Part shown: piece by piece, positions 26,519 through 34,718 of the stretch
Layout: the number at the start of each line of letters is the position of its first letter
Position numbering within the stretch: the stretch's first letter is position 1
Assembly: GCA_965234335.1 (NCBI GenBank)
Contig: OZ248425.1
Span: forward strand, 145,472 to 209,471
From: Leadbetterella lacustris
GTDB lineage: Bacteria > Bacteroidota > Bacteroidia > Cytophagales > Spirosomataceae
Direction of reading: 5' to 3'
DNA length: 64,000 nt
Translations under genes and position numbers: made by a program
Notes under the pieces: generated by a model
Databases searched by the model: none
Told to the model about the DNA's origin: nothing
Seen by the model: the letters and a program-made list of their open reading frames with translations, nothing else

Positions 26519-26827
26519 ATATGCCATCGAAGAAATAGAAACATTTCTTTCAGGTCAACCTAAACAATTTGAAGCCTATCAAAGTAATCTTATGCTAAAA
26601 CGAGCAATAGAAAGAAACCTTGAAATTGCGGGAGAAGCAATGAGCCGTATTTTAAAAGAAGACCCAGAGATTGCAATTTCAAATGCGAAAAGAATAATCG
26701 GGCTGAGAAATCAAATAATTCACGGATACGACAGTGTTTCAGACGAAAATATTTGGGCGATTTTGATAAATCACATGCCACTTTAAAAGAAAAAATTGAA
26801 AGTTTAATAAAATCAATCATGATTTAA
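26481..26827 (+). pseudogene. Broken HEPN-domain toxin (MNT partner)
   Basis: The frame starts at the ATG 26481-26483 as MNEKVL, meets a TAA at 26499-26501, then continues YLFDIKYAIEEIETFLSGQP, KRAIERNLEIAGEAMSRIL and the RNase-like motif LRNQIIHGYD (R-x4-H). After INHMPL a one-base loss creates a TAA; shifting by one base restores LKEKIESLIKSIMI up to the stop at 26825-26827. One nonsense and one frameshift lesion therefore disable the full-length protein. A shortened product could start at the internal ATG at 26592 and keep the HEPN core, but this is not shown. Confidence 0.85.
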
Positions 26828-26846
26828 AAAACTTTCAATCCAACCA

Positions 26847-27695
26847 TCACCCCCAAGCCACAGCAGTCTGCATTTGCTCACCAAGTCCTTCAATACCAAG
26901 CTTAACCACATCACCGGCTTTCAAATAAACAGGTGGCTTAAAGCCTAATCCTACCCCCGCAGGCGTACCCGTAGAAATGACATCGCCAGGAAGTAAGGTC
27001 ATGAAATTGCTAAGGTAACTTACAATTTGAGGAATGTTGAATATGAGGTCATTGGTGTTTGAATCTTGTATTTTTTTGCCGTTTAATTCTAACCAAAGGT
27101 TAAGATTGTGCGGGTCGGCCACTTCGTCTTTGGTAGCCATAAATGGCCCCAACGGTGCAAATGTATCGCATGATTTCCCCTTCACCCACTGTCCGCCACG
27201 CTCTAACTGAAACTCACGCTCGGAGTAATCGTTGTGCAAAGCATATCCGGCCACATAATCCATAGCGGACTCTTCGGTTATATAAGATACTTTTTTACCA
27301 ATAACCACCGCCAATTCTACCTCCCAGTCGGTTTTTACAGAGTTTTTTGGAATAATAACGTTATCGTTTGGTCCACAAAGTGCGGTTGTAGCTTTAAAGA
27401 AAACCACAGGTTCTTTTGGCACATCCATACCAGACTCTGCAGCATGTTTGGCGTAGTTTAGGCCTATACATATAATTTTTGAAGGTCTTGCCACGCAAGA
27501 GCCCAATCTTTCGCTTTCTGATACTTCCGGACATTCGTTGGTTTTCAACCATTCCGCCAACCTTTTTAAGCCGTTAGTTGCAAAGAATTGTTCATTGTAA
27601 TCTTCTCCAAAAGCACTTACGTCTAGTCTTTTGCCTTCCACAGTTAATACACCCGGTTTTTCGTTTTCAAAAGCTCCAAATCTTATTAATTTCAT
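26847..27695 (-). CDS. Fumarylacetoacetate hydrolase (FAH) family protein
   Basis: 282 residues. FAH fold: IICIGLNYAKHAAESGMDVP, PVVFFKATTALCGPNDNV, DWEVELAVVIGK (metal-binding acidic residues), GYALHNDYSEREFQLERGGQ and the closing GDVISTGTPAGVGLGF. Family members hydrolyse or decarboxylate 2,4-dioxo acids with Mg2+ or Mn2+. The SDR gene 115 nt upstream on the same strand fits the pair seen in L-fucose/L-rhamnose acid catabolism (2-keto-3-deoxy-fuconate dehydrogenase plus 2,4-diketo-3-deoxy-fuconate hydrolase). The other pathway genes are not here, so this is inference. Confidence 0.88.
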   Translation of the reverse strand: MKLIRFGAFENEKPGVLTVEGKRLDVSAFGEDYNEQFFATNGLKRLAEWLKTNECPEVSESERLGSCVARPSKIICIGLNYAKHAAESGMDVPKEPVVFFKATTALCGPNDNVIIPKNSVKTDWEVELAVVIGKKVSYITEESAMDYVAGYALHNDYSEREFQLERGGQWVKGKSCDTFAPLGPFMATKDEVADPHNLNLWLELNGKKIQDSNTNDLIFNIPQIVSYLSNFMTLLPGDVISTGTPAGVGLGFKPPVYLKAGDVVKLGIEGLGEQMQTAVAWG

Positions 27696-27705
27696 ATTTT
27701 TTTGT

Positions 27706-27740
27706 TTTATAACACCAAGTCGTTAAGGCACGAAGAAGTT
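27706..27740 (-). repeat. Dispersed leader element, copy d, before the FAH gene
   Basis: On the minus strand it reads CTTCGTGCCTTAACGACTTG, then GTGTTATAAAACAAAAAAAT, then the ATG of the FAH gene. It is more diverged than copies b, c and e, but has the same orientation and lies about 16 nt from the start. Confidence 0.55.
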
Positions 27741-27810
27741 AATGTCTCCAATCTACAAAACTTGACTTTTTTTTTGAATAAATGTATATTTTTCAGCGAC
27801 TTACACGCCA

Positions 27811-28584
27811 TTAATTGTTCAATTTCACAAAGCCACCGTCTATAACATAGTCGTTCCCCGTCACAAAACTTGCTTCGTCTGAGGATAAGTAAACCACCAT
27901 GGCGGCTATTTCTTCAGGCTTGGCCATTCTGCCGATGGGCTGTGTCTGAGAGAGTTTCTCAAACATTTCTTTCTCCTTTCCTGGGTAATTTTTCTTGATG
28001 AAACCATCCACAAAAGGCGTATGAACCCTTGCAGGAGACACGCTGTTGCAACGGATATTGTCAGCCACATAGTCACGGGCCACCTGCAAAGTCATGCTAT
28101 AAATAGCTCCTTTGCTCATCGAATACGCAAATCTATCCGGAATACCCACCGTAGCCGCAATAGACGCCATGTTGATGATTACTCCTCCTCCATTATTGAC
28201 CATGAAAGGAATAACGGCATGCATACAATTGTACGGCCCTTTGATATTGATACTATAAATTTTATCCATATCGGCCTCCTCCGTAGTTTCTACGGTACCA
28301 ATATGAGCAATTCCGGCATTGTTTACCAAAATATTGATGGGCTGAATGGCATTAATTTTGGCCATTTTTTTCATCACCAATTCTTGGTTGGATACGTCCA
28401 CTTTATGACAATAGGCCATTCCGCCACTGGCATTAATAAGATCCGCCTCACGCTCAGCAAGGTCAATGTTGAGTTCAAAAATATGTACCGTGGCCCCCTG
28501 CTTAGCAAATGCCCTGGAAATTTCGAGACCGATACCACTGGCTCCTCCAGTGACTACTGCTACTTTTTTGTGAAGTTTAAACAT
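27811..28584 (-). CDS. Short-chain dehydrogenase/reductase, probable sugar-acid or polyol dehydrogenase
   Basis: 257 residues, standard classical SDR length. Motifs: VVTGGASGIGLEISRAFAKQ, acidic residue in IFELN suggesting NAD+, NNAG (LVNNAGIAHIG), Ser in MASIAA and the catalytic YSMSKGA, ending NDYVIDGGF. It is close in type to 2-keto-3-deoxy-L-fuconate dehydrogenases and is transcribed towards the FAH gene, 115 nt downstream. The leader element before FAH lies in the gap. Confidence 0.9.
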   Translation of the reverse strand: MFKLHKKVAVVTGGASGIGLEISRAFAKQGATVHIFELNIDLAEREADLINASGGMAYCHKVDVSNQELVMKKMAKINAIQPINILVNNAGIAHIGTVETTEEADMDKIYSINIKGPYNCMHAVIPFMVNNGGGVIINMASIAATVGIPDRFAYSMSKGAIYSMTLQVARDYVADNIRCNSVSPARVHTPFVDGFIKKNYPGKEKEMFEKLSQTQPIGRMAKPEEIAAMVVYLSSDEASFVTGNDYVIDGGFVKLNN

Positions 28585-28677
28585 CCCAATTTTTTGATTT
28601 ATAGAGAAAATCCAATTTTAGTCAAAAATAAGATAGTTTTTTCGAAGAAAAAAGTAAATAAAAAATCTATCACAAAA

Positions 28678-28708
28678 TTTGACAGAATCATTTTTTTGCC
28701 TAATTTTG
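28678..28708 (+). promoter_or_regulatory. Promoter of tRNA-His
   Basis: TTTG at 28678-28681, 19-nt spacer, TAATTTTG at 28701-28708: an almost ideal Bacteroidota sigma-A promoter 16 nt before the tRNA 5' end. Confidence 0.8.
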
Positions 28709-28724
28709 CACTCCAATTCAATAC

Positions 28725-28799
28725 GGAGGTTATAGCTCAGTTGGTTAGAGCACTGGTTTGTGGTGCCGGGGGTCGTGGGTTCGAGCCCCATTAGCCTCC
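28725..28799 (+). tRNA. trnH: tRNA-His (anticodon GTG)
   Basis: Folds as a complete cloverleaf: 7-bp acceptor (GAGGTTA / TAGCCTC), D-stem GCTC/GAGC, anticodon stem CTGGT/GCCGG with loop TTGTGGT (anticodon GTG), a 5-nt variable loop and T-arm GTGGG TTCGAGC CCCAT. The extra G at position -1 (28725) opposite C73 (28799) is the identity element of histidine tRNA. CCA is not encoded. It has its own promoter and terminator. Confidence 0.96.
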
Positions 28800-28807
28800 C
28801 CGTATTT

Positions 28808-28837
28808 AGCGAGTCTTTTTAAGGCTCGCTTTTTTTG
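28808..28837 (+). terminator. Terminator of tRNA-His
   Basis: AGCGAG / CTCGCT stem with an A/T-containing loop, followed by seven Ts. Confidence 0.85.
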
Positions 28838-28852
28838 TGCCTTTTTTTTCTT

Positions 28853-29007
28853 GAGTTTGTTCCAAAACGGATTTAGATGGATTAGTCACGGATTTATTAG
28901 CTTTTTTCTTGGATTTTTTTACAATTTCAAAAAGACCTACCCAACTTAAGTTTGCTCAAACACGAATTTTGTTGGATTGGGCACGGTTTTATTGGCTTTT
29001 TTTTCTG
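28853..29007. repeat. Diverged ~60-bp direct duplication downstream of tRNA-His
   Basis: The 490-base gap 28801-29291 has no gene. Two copies of a ~60-bp sequence lie at about 28853-28912 and 28947-29007. Shared cores are GGATTAGTCACGGATTTATT versus GGATTGGGCACGGTTTTATT, followed by (A/G)GCTTTTTTCTTGG or similar. The duplication sits just 3' of a tRNA, a common integration site, but I see no integrase and no copy of the tRNA end. Confidence 0.6.
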
Positions 29008-29237
29008 GTAGTCTGTCCATTTTACTTTTTAAGCAAACTTCAAATTAATTTGTCTCTTGGGAGCAAATCCCCTTTAAAAAGCCATATCTTAGTATTTTCT
29101 AACAGCTTGGCTTGTAATTCAGTGAAGAAATATAGATTTAGATTCAAAACATTAAATTGACTTTATATCGACAATTTGTGGCATTTCGATTAAAATTGAT
29201 GTTTTTTCAACATATTCAATCAATTATTCTAAATAAA

Positions 29238-29267
29238 TTGCATTTTTAAGATGCTTTGTTAATTTTG
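29238..29267 (+). promoter_or_regulatory. Promoter of the alpha-E/Anbu/transglutaminase cluster
   Basis: TTG at 29238-29240, 19-nt spacer, TAATTTTG at 29260-29267, 25 nt before the ATG at 29292. It shows that transcription begins at the alpha-E gene and not at an upstream ATP-grasp gene. Confidence 0.7.
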
Positions 29268-29291
29268 AACAAATAATAAAACCAAAGAAAA

Positions 29292-30239
29292 ATGTTAAGT
29301 AGAGTTGCTAATTCCATCTATTGGATGAATCGCTACATTGAGCGAGTTGAAAATTACGCTCGTTTTGTAAGTGTCAATATTAACCTTTCATACGATTTGC
29401 CCGGTATGATTTCTGAGCAATGGGGATTGCTGCTTGAGGCTACGCACGACAGAGAAACCTTTGACAAACTCTATCCCGAAGAAACAGAAGACAAAATCAT
29501 ATATTTTATAACTTTTGACCCACAAAACCCCAACTCTATCTATAATATTCTTGGCAATGCCCGTGAAAATGCCCGAACAGTTAAGGAAACACTTCCTAAA
29601 GAAATCTGGGAACATTTGAACAGTTTCTATTTGAGTTTTAAGCAGTTTTCGACCAACAAAAAACTTGACTTTGAAGAACTCCCGAAGTTTTATGAAAACA
29701 TAAAACAGCAATGCCAACTCTTTGCGGGCATGATAGACGGCACTTTGCTAAGAGATGAGGCCTATTATTTTGCAAACATGGGCAAATTTTTGGAAAGAGC
29801 CGACAAAACCTCCAGGTTCTTGGATATTGGATACTTTAACTTTAAGTCGGTTTCTGATATTAAAACAGTAAATCCTCAGGATTTATTGGTTTGGTCGGCA
29901 GTATTGAAGTCTGTGAGTGCATTTAATATGTATCGCCAACAATACAAAAGTCTTCGTCAAGAAAACATCATAGAGTTTTTGATAAAAGACCGTGATTTTC
30001 CGAGAGCCATTTGCCACAGCATCAAAAAAGCCGAATATGCCATTTACAGAATTTCAGGTACTAGGCCACAAGACAGCTATTCCAACCAAGCCGAGAAAGC
30101 GATTACTCAACTTAAGCATGAGATTGATTTTACGGAAACCAACGAGATTATCAAATACGGCCTTCATAAGTATCTAAATGATTTTCAAGTCAAAAATAAC
30201 ATCATCGACCAAGAAATTTTCAAGGTATATTTTGCATAA
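29292..30239 (+). CDS. Alpha-E domain protein (DUF403)
   Basis: 315 residues, the family's usual length, wholly alpha-helical. The start MLSRVANSIYWMNRYIERVE is the family signature; ANMGKFLERADKTSRFLDIG and DLLVWSAVLKSVSAFNMYRQ are further conserved blocks. Alpha-E proteins occur in a widespread conserved cluster with a circularly permuted ATP-grasp ligase, a transglutaminase-like protein and an Anbu peptidase. The cluster is predicted to make and remove a peptide or peptide-like tag. Here the ATP-grasp gene is absent next to it; the promoter lies directly upstream and tRNA-His precedes that. The Anbu gene follows after 61 nt. Confidence 0.92.
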   Translation: MLSRVANSIYWMNRYIERVENYARFVSVNINLSYDLPGMISEQWGLLLEATHDRETFDKLYPEETEDKIIYFITFDPQNPNSIYNILGNARENARTVKETLPKEIWEHLNSFYLSFKQFSTNKKLDFEELPKFYENIKQQCQLFAGMIDGTLLRDEAYYFANMGKFLERADKTSRFLDIGYFNFKSVSDIKTVNPQDLLVWSAVLKSVSAFNMYRQQYKSLRQENIIEFLIKDRDFPRAICHSIKKAEYAIYRISGTRPQDSYSNQAEKAITQLKHEIDFTETNEIIKYGLHKYLNDFQVKNNIIDQEIFKVYFA

Positions 30240-30266
30240 ATCAGGGTTTTAATAGACTGAAAAGAC

Positions 30267-30274
30267 TAAATTTG
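30267..30274 (+). promoter_or_regulatory. Candidate internal -7 element before the Anbu gene
   Basis: TAAATTTG matches TAnnTTTG, 26 nt before the ATG. No clear -33 TTG is present at 19-21 nt, so it would be a weak internal promoter. Confidence 0.35.
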
Positions 30275-30300
30275 CATCGAATCATTATTAAAACAACAGA

Positions 30301-31023
30301 ATGACTTTTTGTTTAGGAGTAAAAACAGCCCAAGGTTTAGTGGCCATTTCAGACCGAAGAATAACCTCGGGAAGTGAGGTTTCTAGCGAGAAAAAACTTT
30401 CGGTTCATCAGGTAAAAAACCATTCTCTTTTTATAATGACGGCAGGTTTGAGGTCAGTAAGGGACAAGACTATTACCTATTTCCAAGAGGTACTGGACAA
30501 GGAAGACAACAATTTTGACAAACTTTTTCTTGCTGTAAATGCCTTTGGCACACAACTCAAACGTGTGGCATCTGAGGACAAGGAGTCCTTGATGAATGCT
30601 GGTCTTAGGTTTAATCTTTCGGCAATTGTAGGCGGGCAATTACAGAACGACAAAGAACATAAACTATTTTTGTTGTACCCCGAAGGTAACTGGATAGAAG
30701 TCACCGAAGGTTCACAATTTATAATAATCGGCAATTCGGGATACGGAAAACCCATTTTGTATAGAAACATCAAATACTCAAGTCCGTTTGAAGAGGTATT
30801 GAAATTAGGCTTTTTGGCATTTGACTCCACACGAGTAAGTGCCAACGACGTGGATTTTCCGATTGACGTTTTGATATATGAAAAAGATAGTTTCAACATC
30901 GTAGAGCATACTTTCGAAAAACACGACTTGGAACATATATCATACCAATGGAACGCCCTACTGAATAACTCGGTACAAAAACTACCCATCGACTGGATAG
31001 ATCCTTTACTTAGAAAAAAATAA
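30301..31023 (+). CDS. Anbu-type proteasome-like peptidase
   Basis: 240 residues. The protein begins MTFCLGVKTAQGLVAISDRR. After removal of Met, Thr1 would be the N-terminal nucleophile, Asp17 (SDRR) and the Lys of SEKKLSV the other catalytic residues, as in the beta-subunit/HslV fold. The C-terminal part, with GNSGYGKPILYR and FPIDVLIYEKDSF, matches Anbu (ancestral beta subunit), which forms open helical or ring assemblies. Peptidase activity of the family is poorly established. It sits one base before the transglutaminase start (TAAAATG), so the two are coupled. Confidence 0.9.
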   Translation: MTFCLGVKTAQGLVAISDRRITSGSEVSSEKKLSVHQVKNHSLFIMTAGLRSVRDKTITYFQEVLDKEDNNFDKLFLAVNAFGTQLKRVASEDKESLMNAGLRFNLSAIVGGQLQNDKEHKLFLLYPEGNWIEVTEGSQFIIIGNSGYGKPILYRNIKYSSPFEEVLKLGFLAFDSTRVSANDVDFPIDVLIYEKDSFNIVEHTFEKHDLEHISYQWNALLNNSVQKLPIDWIDPLLRKK

Positions 31024-31024
31024 A

Positions 31025-31903
31025 ATGACATTAGAAGTTGAGCATCAACTGTGTTACTCGTATTCTGACTATGTGAGTCTTAACCCACATTATTTTTTCT
31101 TAAGTCCGAAGGCCACACCTTATCAGTACCTCGTAAGCCATGATTTGAGTGTATTGCCTAGTCCAGACTTATTGAACAAAAACATCGACCAAGAAGGTAA
31201 TATTCAGCATGTTTGTTTTATTAATTCAAAAGTAAAAACGTTCAAGGTAAATTCTAAATTTGTGCTGCAATCAGATGCTTTTAAGGGGCTAAATTTTGTA
31301 ATTTTCCCCTTTGAGTGTGCCACAATACCATTCAAATATCCAAAAAGAATGGCAAAATATGTTGAATTTATTCTGAATAGTAAAATTATTCCCGACGACA
31401 TCAATGATTTCGCAAAGAAAATAATGGACAAGGTAAATTACAACACCTTGAATTTTTTAATGGAAGTTACCACACATATTCATAAAAACTTTCGTTATAT
31501 CTCCAGAGAACGTGGCGACGCCGAATTAGCCGCCGAAACCCTTAAAAACCAAAGTGGCTCCTGTAGAGATTTTTCAGTATTCATGATGGATGTATGTGCC
31601 TCGGCAGGCATTTTAGCAAGGTTTGTAAGTGGTTATCTATATGGCAGTGAGCTTCATCAACACGATTTGCACGCTTGGGTGGAAGTTTTGCTGCCAGGTG
31701 GCGGTTGGCGTGGATTTGATCCTACAGAAGGCAGAGTGGTCGACAAAAACTACATAGCTTTAGCCGCATCGATTGAATCTGCCGGACTTAGTCCCGTCGG
31801 AGGAACTTTTCGGTCGTCAGCATGTGTTGAATCTGTATTACATACAAAAGTAACCATCAAGGAAATTAGTAAAAATAGCCTTGAGAATGGAATTGAAGCA
31901 TAA
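31025..31903 (+). CDS. Transglutaminase-like protein of the alpha-E/Anbu cluster
   Basis: 292 residues. The N-terminal beta domain (about 1-100: EVEHQLCYSYSDYV) is the bacterial transglutaminase-like N-domain. The core has the papain-like triad Cys180 (NQSGSCRDFSVFMMDVC), His216 (HDLHAWVEVLLP) and Asp232 (GFDPTEG), all present. Such proteins are thought to act as peptidases or amide-transfer enzymes on the tag made by the associated ligase. It is the last gene of the cluster; glmM starts 119 nt later. Confidence 0.9.
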   Translation: MTLEVEHQLCYSYSDYVSLNPHYFFLSPKATPYQYLVSHDLSVLPSPDLLNKNIDQEGNIQHVCFINSKVKTFKVNSKFVLQSDAFKGLNFVIFPFECATIPFKYPKRMAKYVEFILNSKIIPDDINDFAKKIMDKVNYNTLNFLMEVTTHIHKNFRYISRERGDAELAAETLKNQSGSCRDFSVFMMDVCASAGILARFVSGYLYGSELHQHDLHAWVEVLLPGGGWRGFDPTEGRVVDKNYIALAASIESAGLSPVGGTFRSSACVESVLHTKVTIKEISKNSLENGIEA

Positions 31904-32021
31904 TAGTTTTTGGAATAGGTCAAAGCTATATCAATTGCTTCAAAATAATGATAATTGCTAAAATTATAAGACCTATTTTATAAAAAGTAGTGTTAATTTT
32001 GAAACCTAATTTATATTCTAC

Positions 32022-33419
32022 GTGACGTTAATTAAATCTATCTCTGGAATCAGAGGAACTATTGGGGGCAAAAGCGGAGAAAGTTTAACTCCGCTAGATG
32101 TTGTGAAATTTACGGCGGCCTTCGCTGCAACTATTATCAGCAAACCCGAAGTAAACAAAAAAGTAGTCATCGGTCGTGACGCCCGCCCTTCAGGCAAAAT
32201 GGTGTCTGACTTGGTGGTCTCTACGCTTGTAGGCATGGGCATAGATGTGTTAGACCTGGGTCTTTCTACTACTCCAACTGTAGAAATAGCTGTGCCGCTC
32301 GAGAACGCCGGTGGAGGAATCATACTCACGGCAAGCCATAACCCTATACAATGGAATGCCCTAAAATTATTAAACGAAAAGGGGGAATTTATCTCAGGTA
32401 ATGATGGAGAAAAACTGCTTGAAATAGCTGAGAGTGAAGACTTCTCCTTTGCCGAAGTGAAACAATTGGGTAAATATCAAACGGATGACACCTACCTCCA
32501 AAAACACATTGACGCTATCTTAAAGCTATCTTCTGTAAATGTAGAAGCCATTAAAAGTGCCAACTTCAAAATTGTGGTTGATGCCGTCAATTCATCGGGT
32601 GGTTTTGCGGTGCCTATGTTGCTTAAGGCTCTGGGTGTTACCGAAATCAAGGAACTCAATTGCGAACCAACCGGTATTTTTGCCCATAACCCAGAGCCGC
32701 TTCCTGAAAATCTCAGAGAGATATCTAGCGAAATGAAAAAAGGCCATTATGACTTAGGAATTGTTGTTGATCCTGATGTGGATAGACTTGCTCTTATTTG
32801 TGAAGACGGCGAACCATTTGGGGAAGAATATACCTTGGTGGCTGTGGCTGATTATATATTGAGCATCAACAAAAAACAAAAAAACACTACGGTCTCTAAT
32901 TTGTCATCAACCATGGCATTGAAAGACGTAACCGAAAAACACGGTGGAGAATATTTTTCTGCGGCAGTTGGCGAAGTAAATGTGGTAGAAAAAATGAAAG
33001 AAGTGGGTTCAATTATTGGTGGTGAAGGCAATGGAGGCATTATTTTCCCCGAGCTGCACTATGGCAGAGACGCACTGGTTGGAATTGCCCTGTTTTTGAC
33101 GCATTTGGCCAAATTCAACAAGCCTGTAGGTTTTTTAAGAAAAAAATACCCCAATTATTTCATTTCAAAAAAGAAAATAGAGCTTGCCCAAGGCACAGAT
33201 GTGGACTTGATTTTGGAGAAAATTCAGAAAAAATACAACAAGTATAACTTGGATACTCGAGATGGTATAAAAATTTATTTTGATAAAGAATGGGTACATT
33301 TGAGAAAATCAAATACAGAGCCTATCGTCAGAATTTACGCGGAAAGTGAGTTTGAAACGAAGGCTGACAATCTTGCAGACAAAATTATTCAAGATATAAA
33401 GGAATTGATGACAGCCTAA
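32022..33419 (+). CDS. glmM: Phosphoglucosamine mutase (phosphohexomutase family)
   Basis: 465 residues from a GTG start. Active-site phosphoserine loop TASHNPIQWNALKLL, metal-binding DPDVDRLALI (three Asp), sugar-binding GEGNGGIIFPELHYGRDALV and the C-terminal phosphate-binding RKSNTEPIVRIYAE. It interconverts glucosamine-6-P and glucosamine-1-P for cell-wall and LPS precursor synthesis; phosphomannomutase activity cannot be excluded. The family's other members in Bacteroidota look very similar. A TAATTTTG box lies at 31994-32001, and a terminator follows at 33469. Confidence 0.88.
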   Translation: MTLIKSISGIRGTIGGKSGESLTPLDVVKFTAAFAATIISKPEVNKKVVIGRDARPSGKMVSDLVVSTLVGMGIDVLDLGLSTTPTVEIAVPLENAGGGIILTASHNPIQWNALKLLNEKGEFISGNDGEKLLEIAESEDFSFAEVKQLGKYQTDDTYLQKHIDAILKLSSVNVEAIKSANFKIVVDAVNSSGGFAVPMLLKALGVTEIKELNCEPTGIFAHNPEPLPENLREISSEMKKGHYDLGIVVDPDVDRLALICEDGEPFGEEYTLVAVADYILSINKKQKNTTVSNLSSTMALKDVTEKHGGEYFSAAVGEVNVVEKMKEVGSIIGGEGNGGIIFPELHYGRDALVGIALFLTHLAKFNKPVGFLRKKYPNYFISKKKIELAQGTDVDLILEKIQKKYNKYNLDTRDGIKIYFDKEWVHLRKSNTEPIVRIYAESEFETKADNLADKIIQDIKELMTA

Positions 33420-33468
33420 TTTTCACGAAAAATTAGAAATATTTTCAATAAAATACTAAGTTTACAAA

Positions 33469-33503
33469 GAAGCAGGAAATTAATCTTCCTGTTTCTTTTT
33501 TTT
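33469..33503 (+). terminator. Terminator of glmM
   Basis: GAAGCAGGAA / TTCCTGTTTC stem (one G-T pair), 7-nt loop, then eight Ts. The start codon of the next gene lies only 9 nt further on. Confidence 0.8.
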
Positions 33504-33511
33504 AACACGGA

Positions 33512-34486
33512 ATGCAGAAACAAAAACCATTGGTAAGCGTACATTTGCTCACCTATAATCATGAAAAGTTCATTGCACAGTCAATAGAAAGTGCTGTAAA
33601 CCAACAAACAAACTTTCCATTCGAAATAGTCATTGGAGATGACCATTCGACCGATGGCACCAGCGAGATAGTTGACAAATATGCCGCACAATACCCTGAG
33701 CTCATTAGAGTAGTAAGAGGCAAAATAAACGGTGGTCCACAGCCGAACTCCATCAGGATTTTGGAAAACTCTCAGGGCAAATACATGGCTGCCCTTGAAG
33801 GAGATGATTACTGGATAGACACGCTAAAACTACAGAAACAAGTAGACTTCATGGAGAATAACCCTGATTTTTCCATTTGTTTCACCAACACACGCGTAGA
33901 GTTTTTTGAAAATAAAGAAGAACCCTATTTGTTGAATTCAAATATAGCAAAAGACGTATTTGAACTTAAAGACCTTATAGCTGAGACAGAGGTGTGGTTT
34001 ATGGGTACGGCTACGCTATTTTATACCATGTCCTCTATATTCCCGGTGCAACCTTGGTTTCATAAAACCAAAAGCGGCGATATACCCATGATTATGCTGG
34101 CCGCAAGACATGGAAAAATCAAATACTTGCCCGACGTAACTGCAGCCTACAGAAGACATGCAGCAGGAGCAAGTAACACCGACCACAAAGACGACGCCGT
34201 TTTTCTTGAAAACAGGATAATGATGTACACCAATCTTGACAGAGATACGGGTTACAAGTTTCATGACAAATTCAAAAGAAATCTTGGCGGTTGGTATTAT
34301 TTACTACTCAACGCTAGGCAATATAAAGACCTGTATTTCAAAAAACTGGGAATCGCTGCCAAATATATTTGTGTGATGTATCCCAAAATTCCTCATCTGA
34401 AATTGATACTCAGAGACCACATAATTCCCGAATGGATGATGGAGATAACTAGAAAAATTAGACGAGATTTGGGGATGATAAATTAG
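33512..34486 (+). CDS. Family 2 glycosyltransferase
   Basis: 324 residues. GT-A fold: VSVHLLTYNHEKFIAQSIES, then FEIVIGDDHSTDGTSEIVDK, and the nucleotide-sugar/metal site AALEGDDYWID. The C-terminal part is basic and without clear membrane helices. Such enzymes transfer single sugars in O-antigen, capsule or protein glycosylation. No polysaccharide locus surrounds it, so the acceptor is unknown. It begins 9 nt after the glmM terminator, which makes its expression depend on read-through or an overlooked promoter. Confidence 0.9.
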   Translation: MQKQKPLVSVHLLTYNHEKFIAQSIESAVNQQTNFPFEIVIGDDHSTDGTSEIVDKYAAQYPELIRVVRGKINGGPQPNSIRILENSQGKYMAALEGDDYWIDTLKLQKQVDFMENNPDFSICFTNTRVEFFENKEEPYLLNSNIAKDVFELKDLIAETEVWFMGTATLFYTMSSIFPVQPWFHKTKSGDIPMIMLAARHGKIKYLPDVTAAYRRHAAGASNTDHKDDAVFLENRIMMYTNLDRDTGYKFHDKFKRNLGGWYYLLLNARQYKDLYFKKLGIAAKYICVMYPKIPHLKLILRDHIIPEWMMEITRKIRRDLGMIN

Positions 34487-34718
34487 TTGATGATGTCAAA
34501 TATTTTAAATCAATTAAAAGAAAACGAGGTTTTAGGCTTTAGAAATTGAATATCTCAAGCAGTTTTTTTAATAGCTTAGAATTTTATTCTTTTCTCTTAT
34601 TCAAAATAACTAATGACGATTCCTATTTCTATAAAATATCAATCCATATTTGCTGCTCAAATTAAGGAAACTTGAAAATAAGCCAAAACATCTTTTCGAT
34701 ATTTATCTTCCTCTTCAA

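Noticed and set aside
28021..28794. 257-codon plus-strand ORF overlapping the SDR gene and tRNA-His
   Set aside because: It is antisense to an SDR with all catalytic motifs and its end is the tRNA sequence itself.
28853..29007. Integrated element at tRNA-His
   Set aside because: No integrase and no repeated tRNA 3' end were found, so only the duplication itself is reported.
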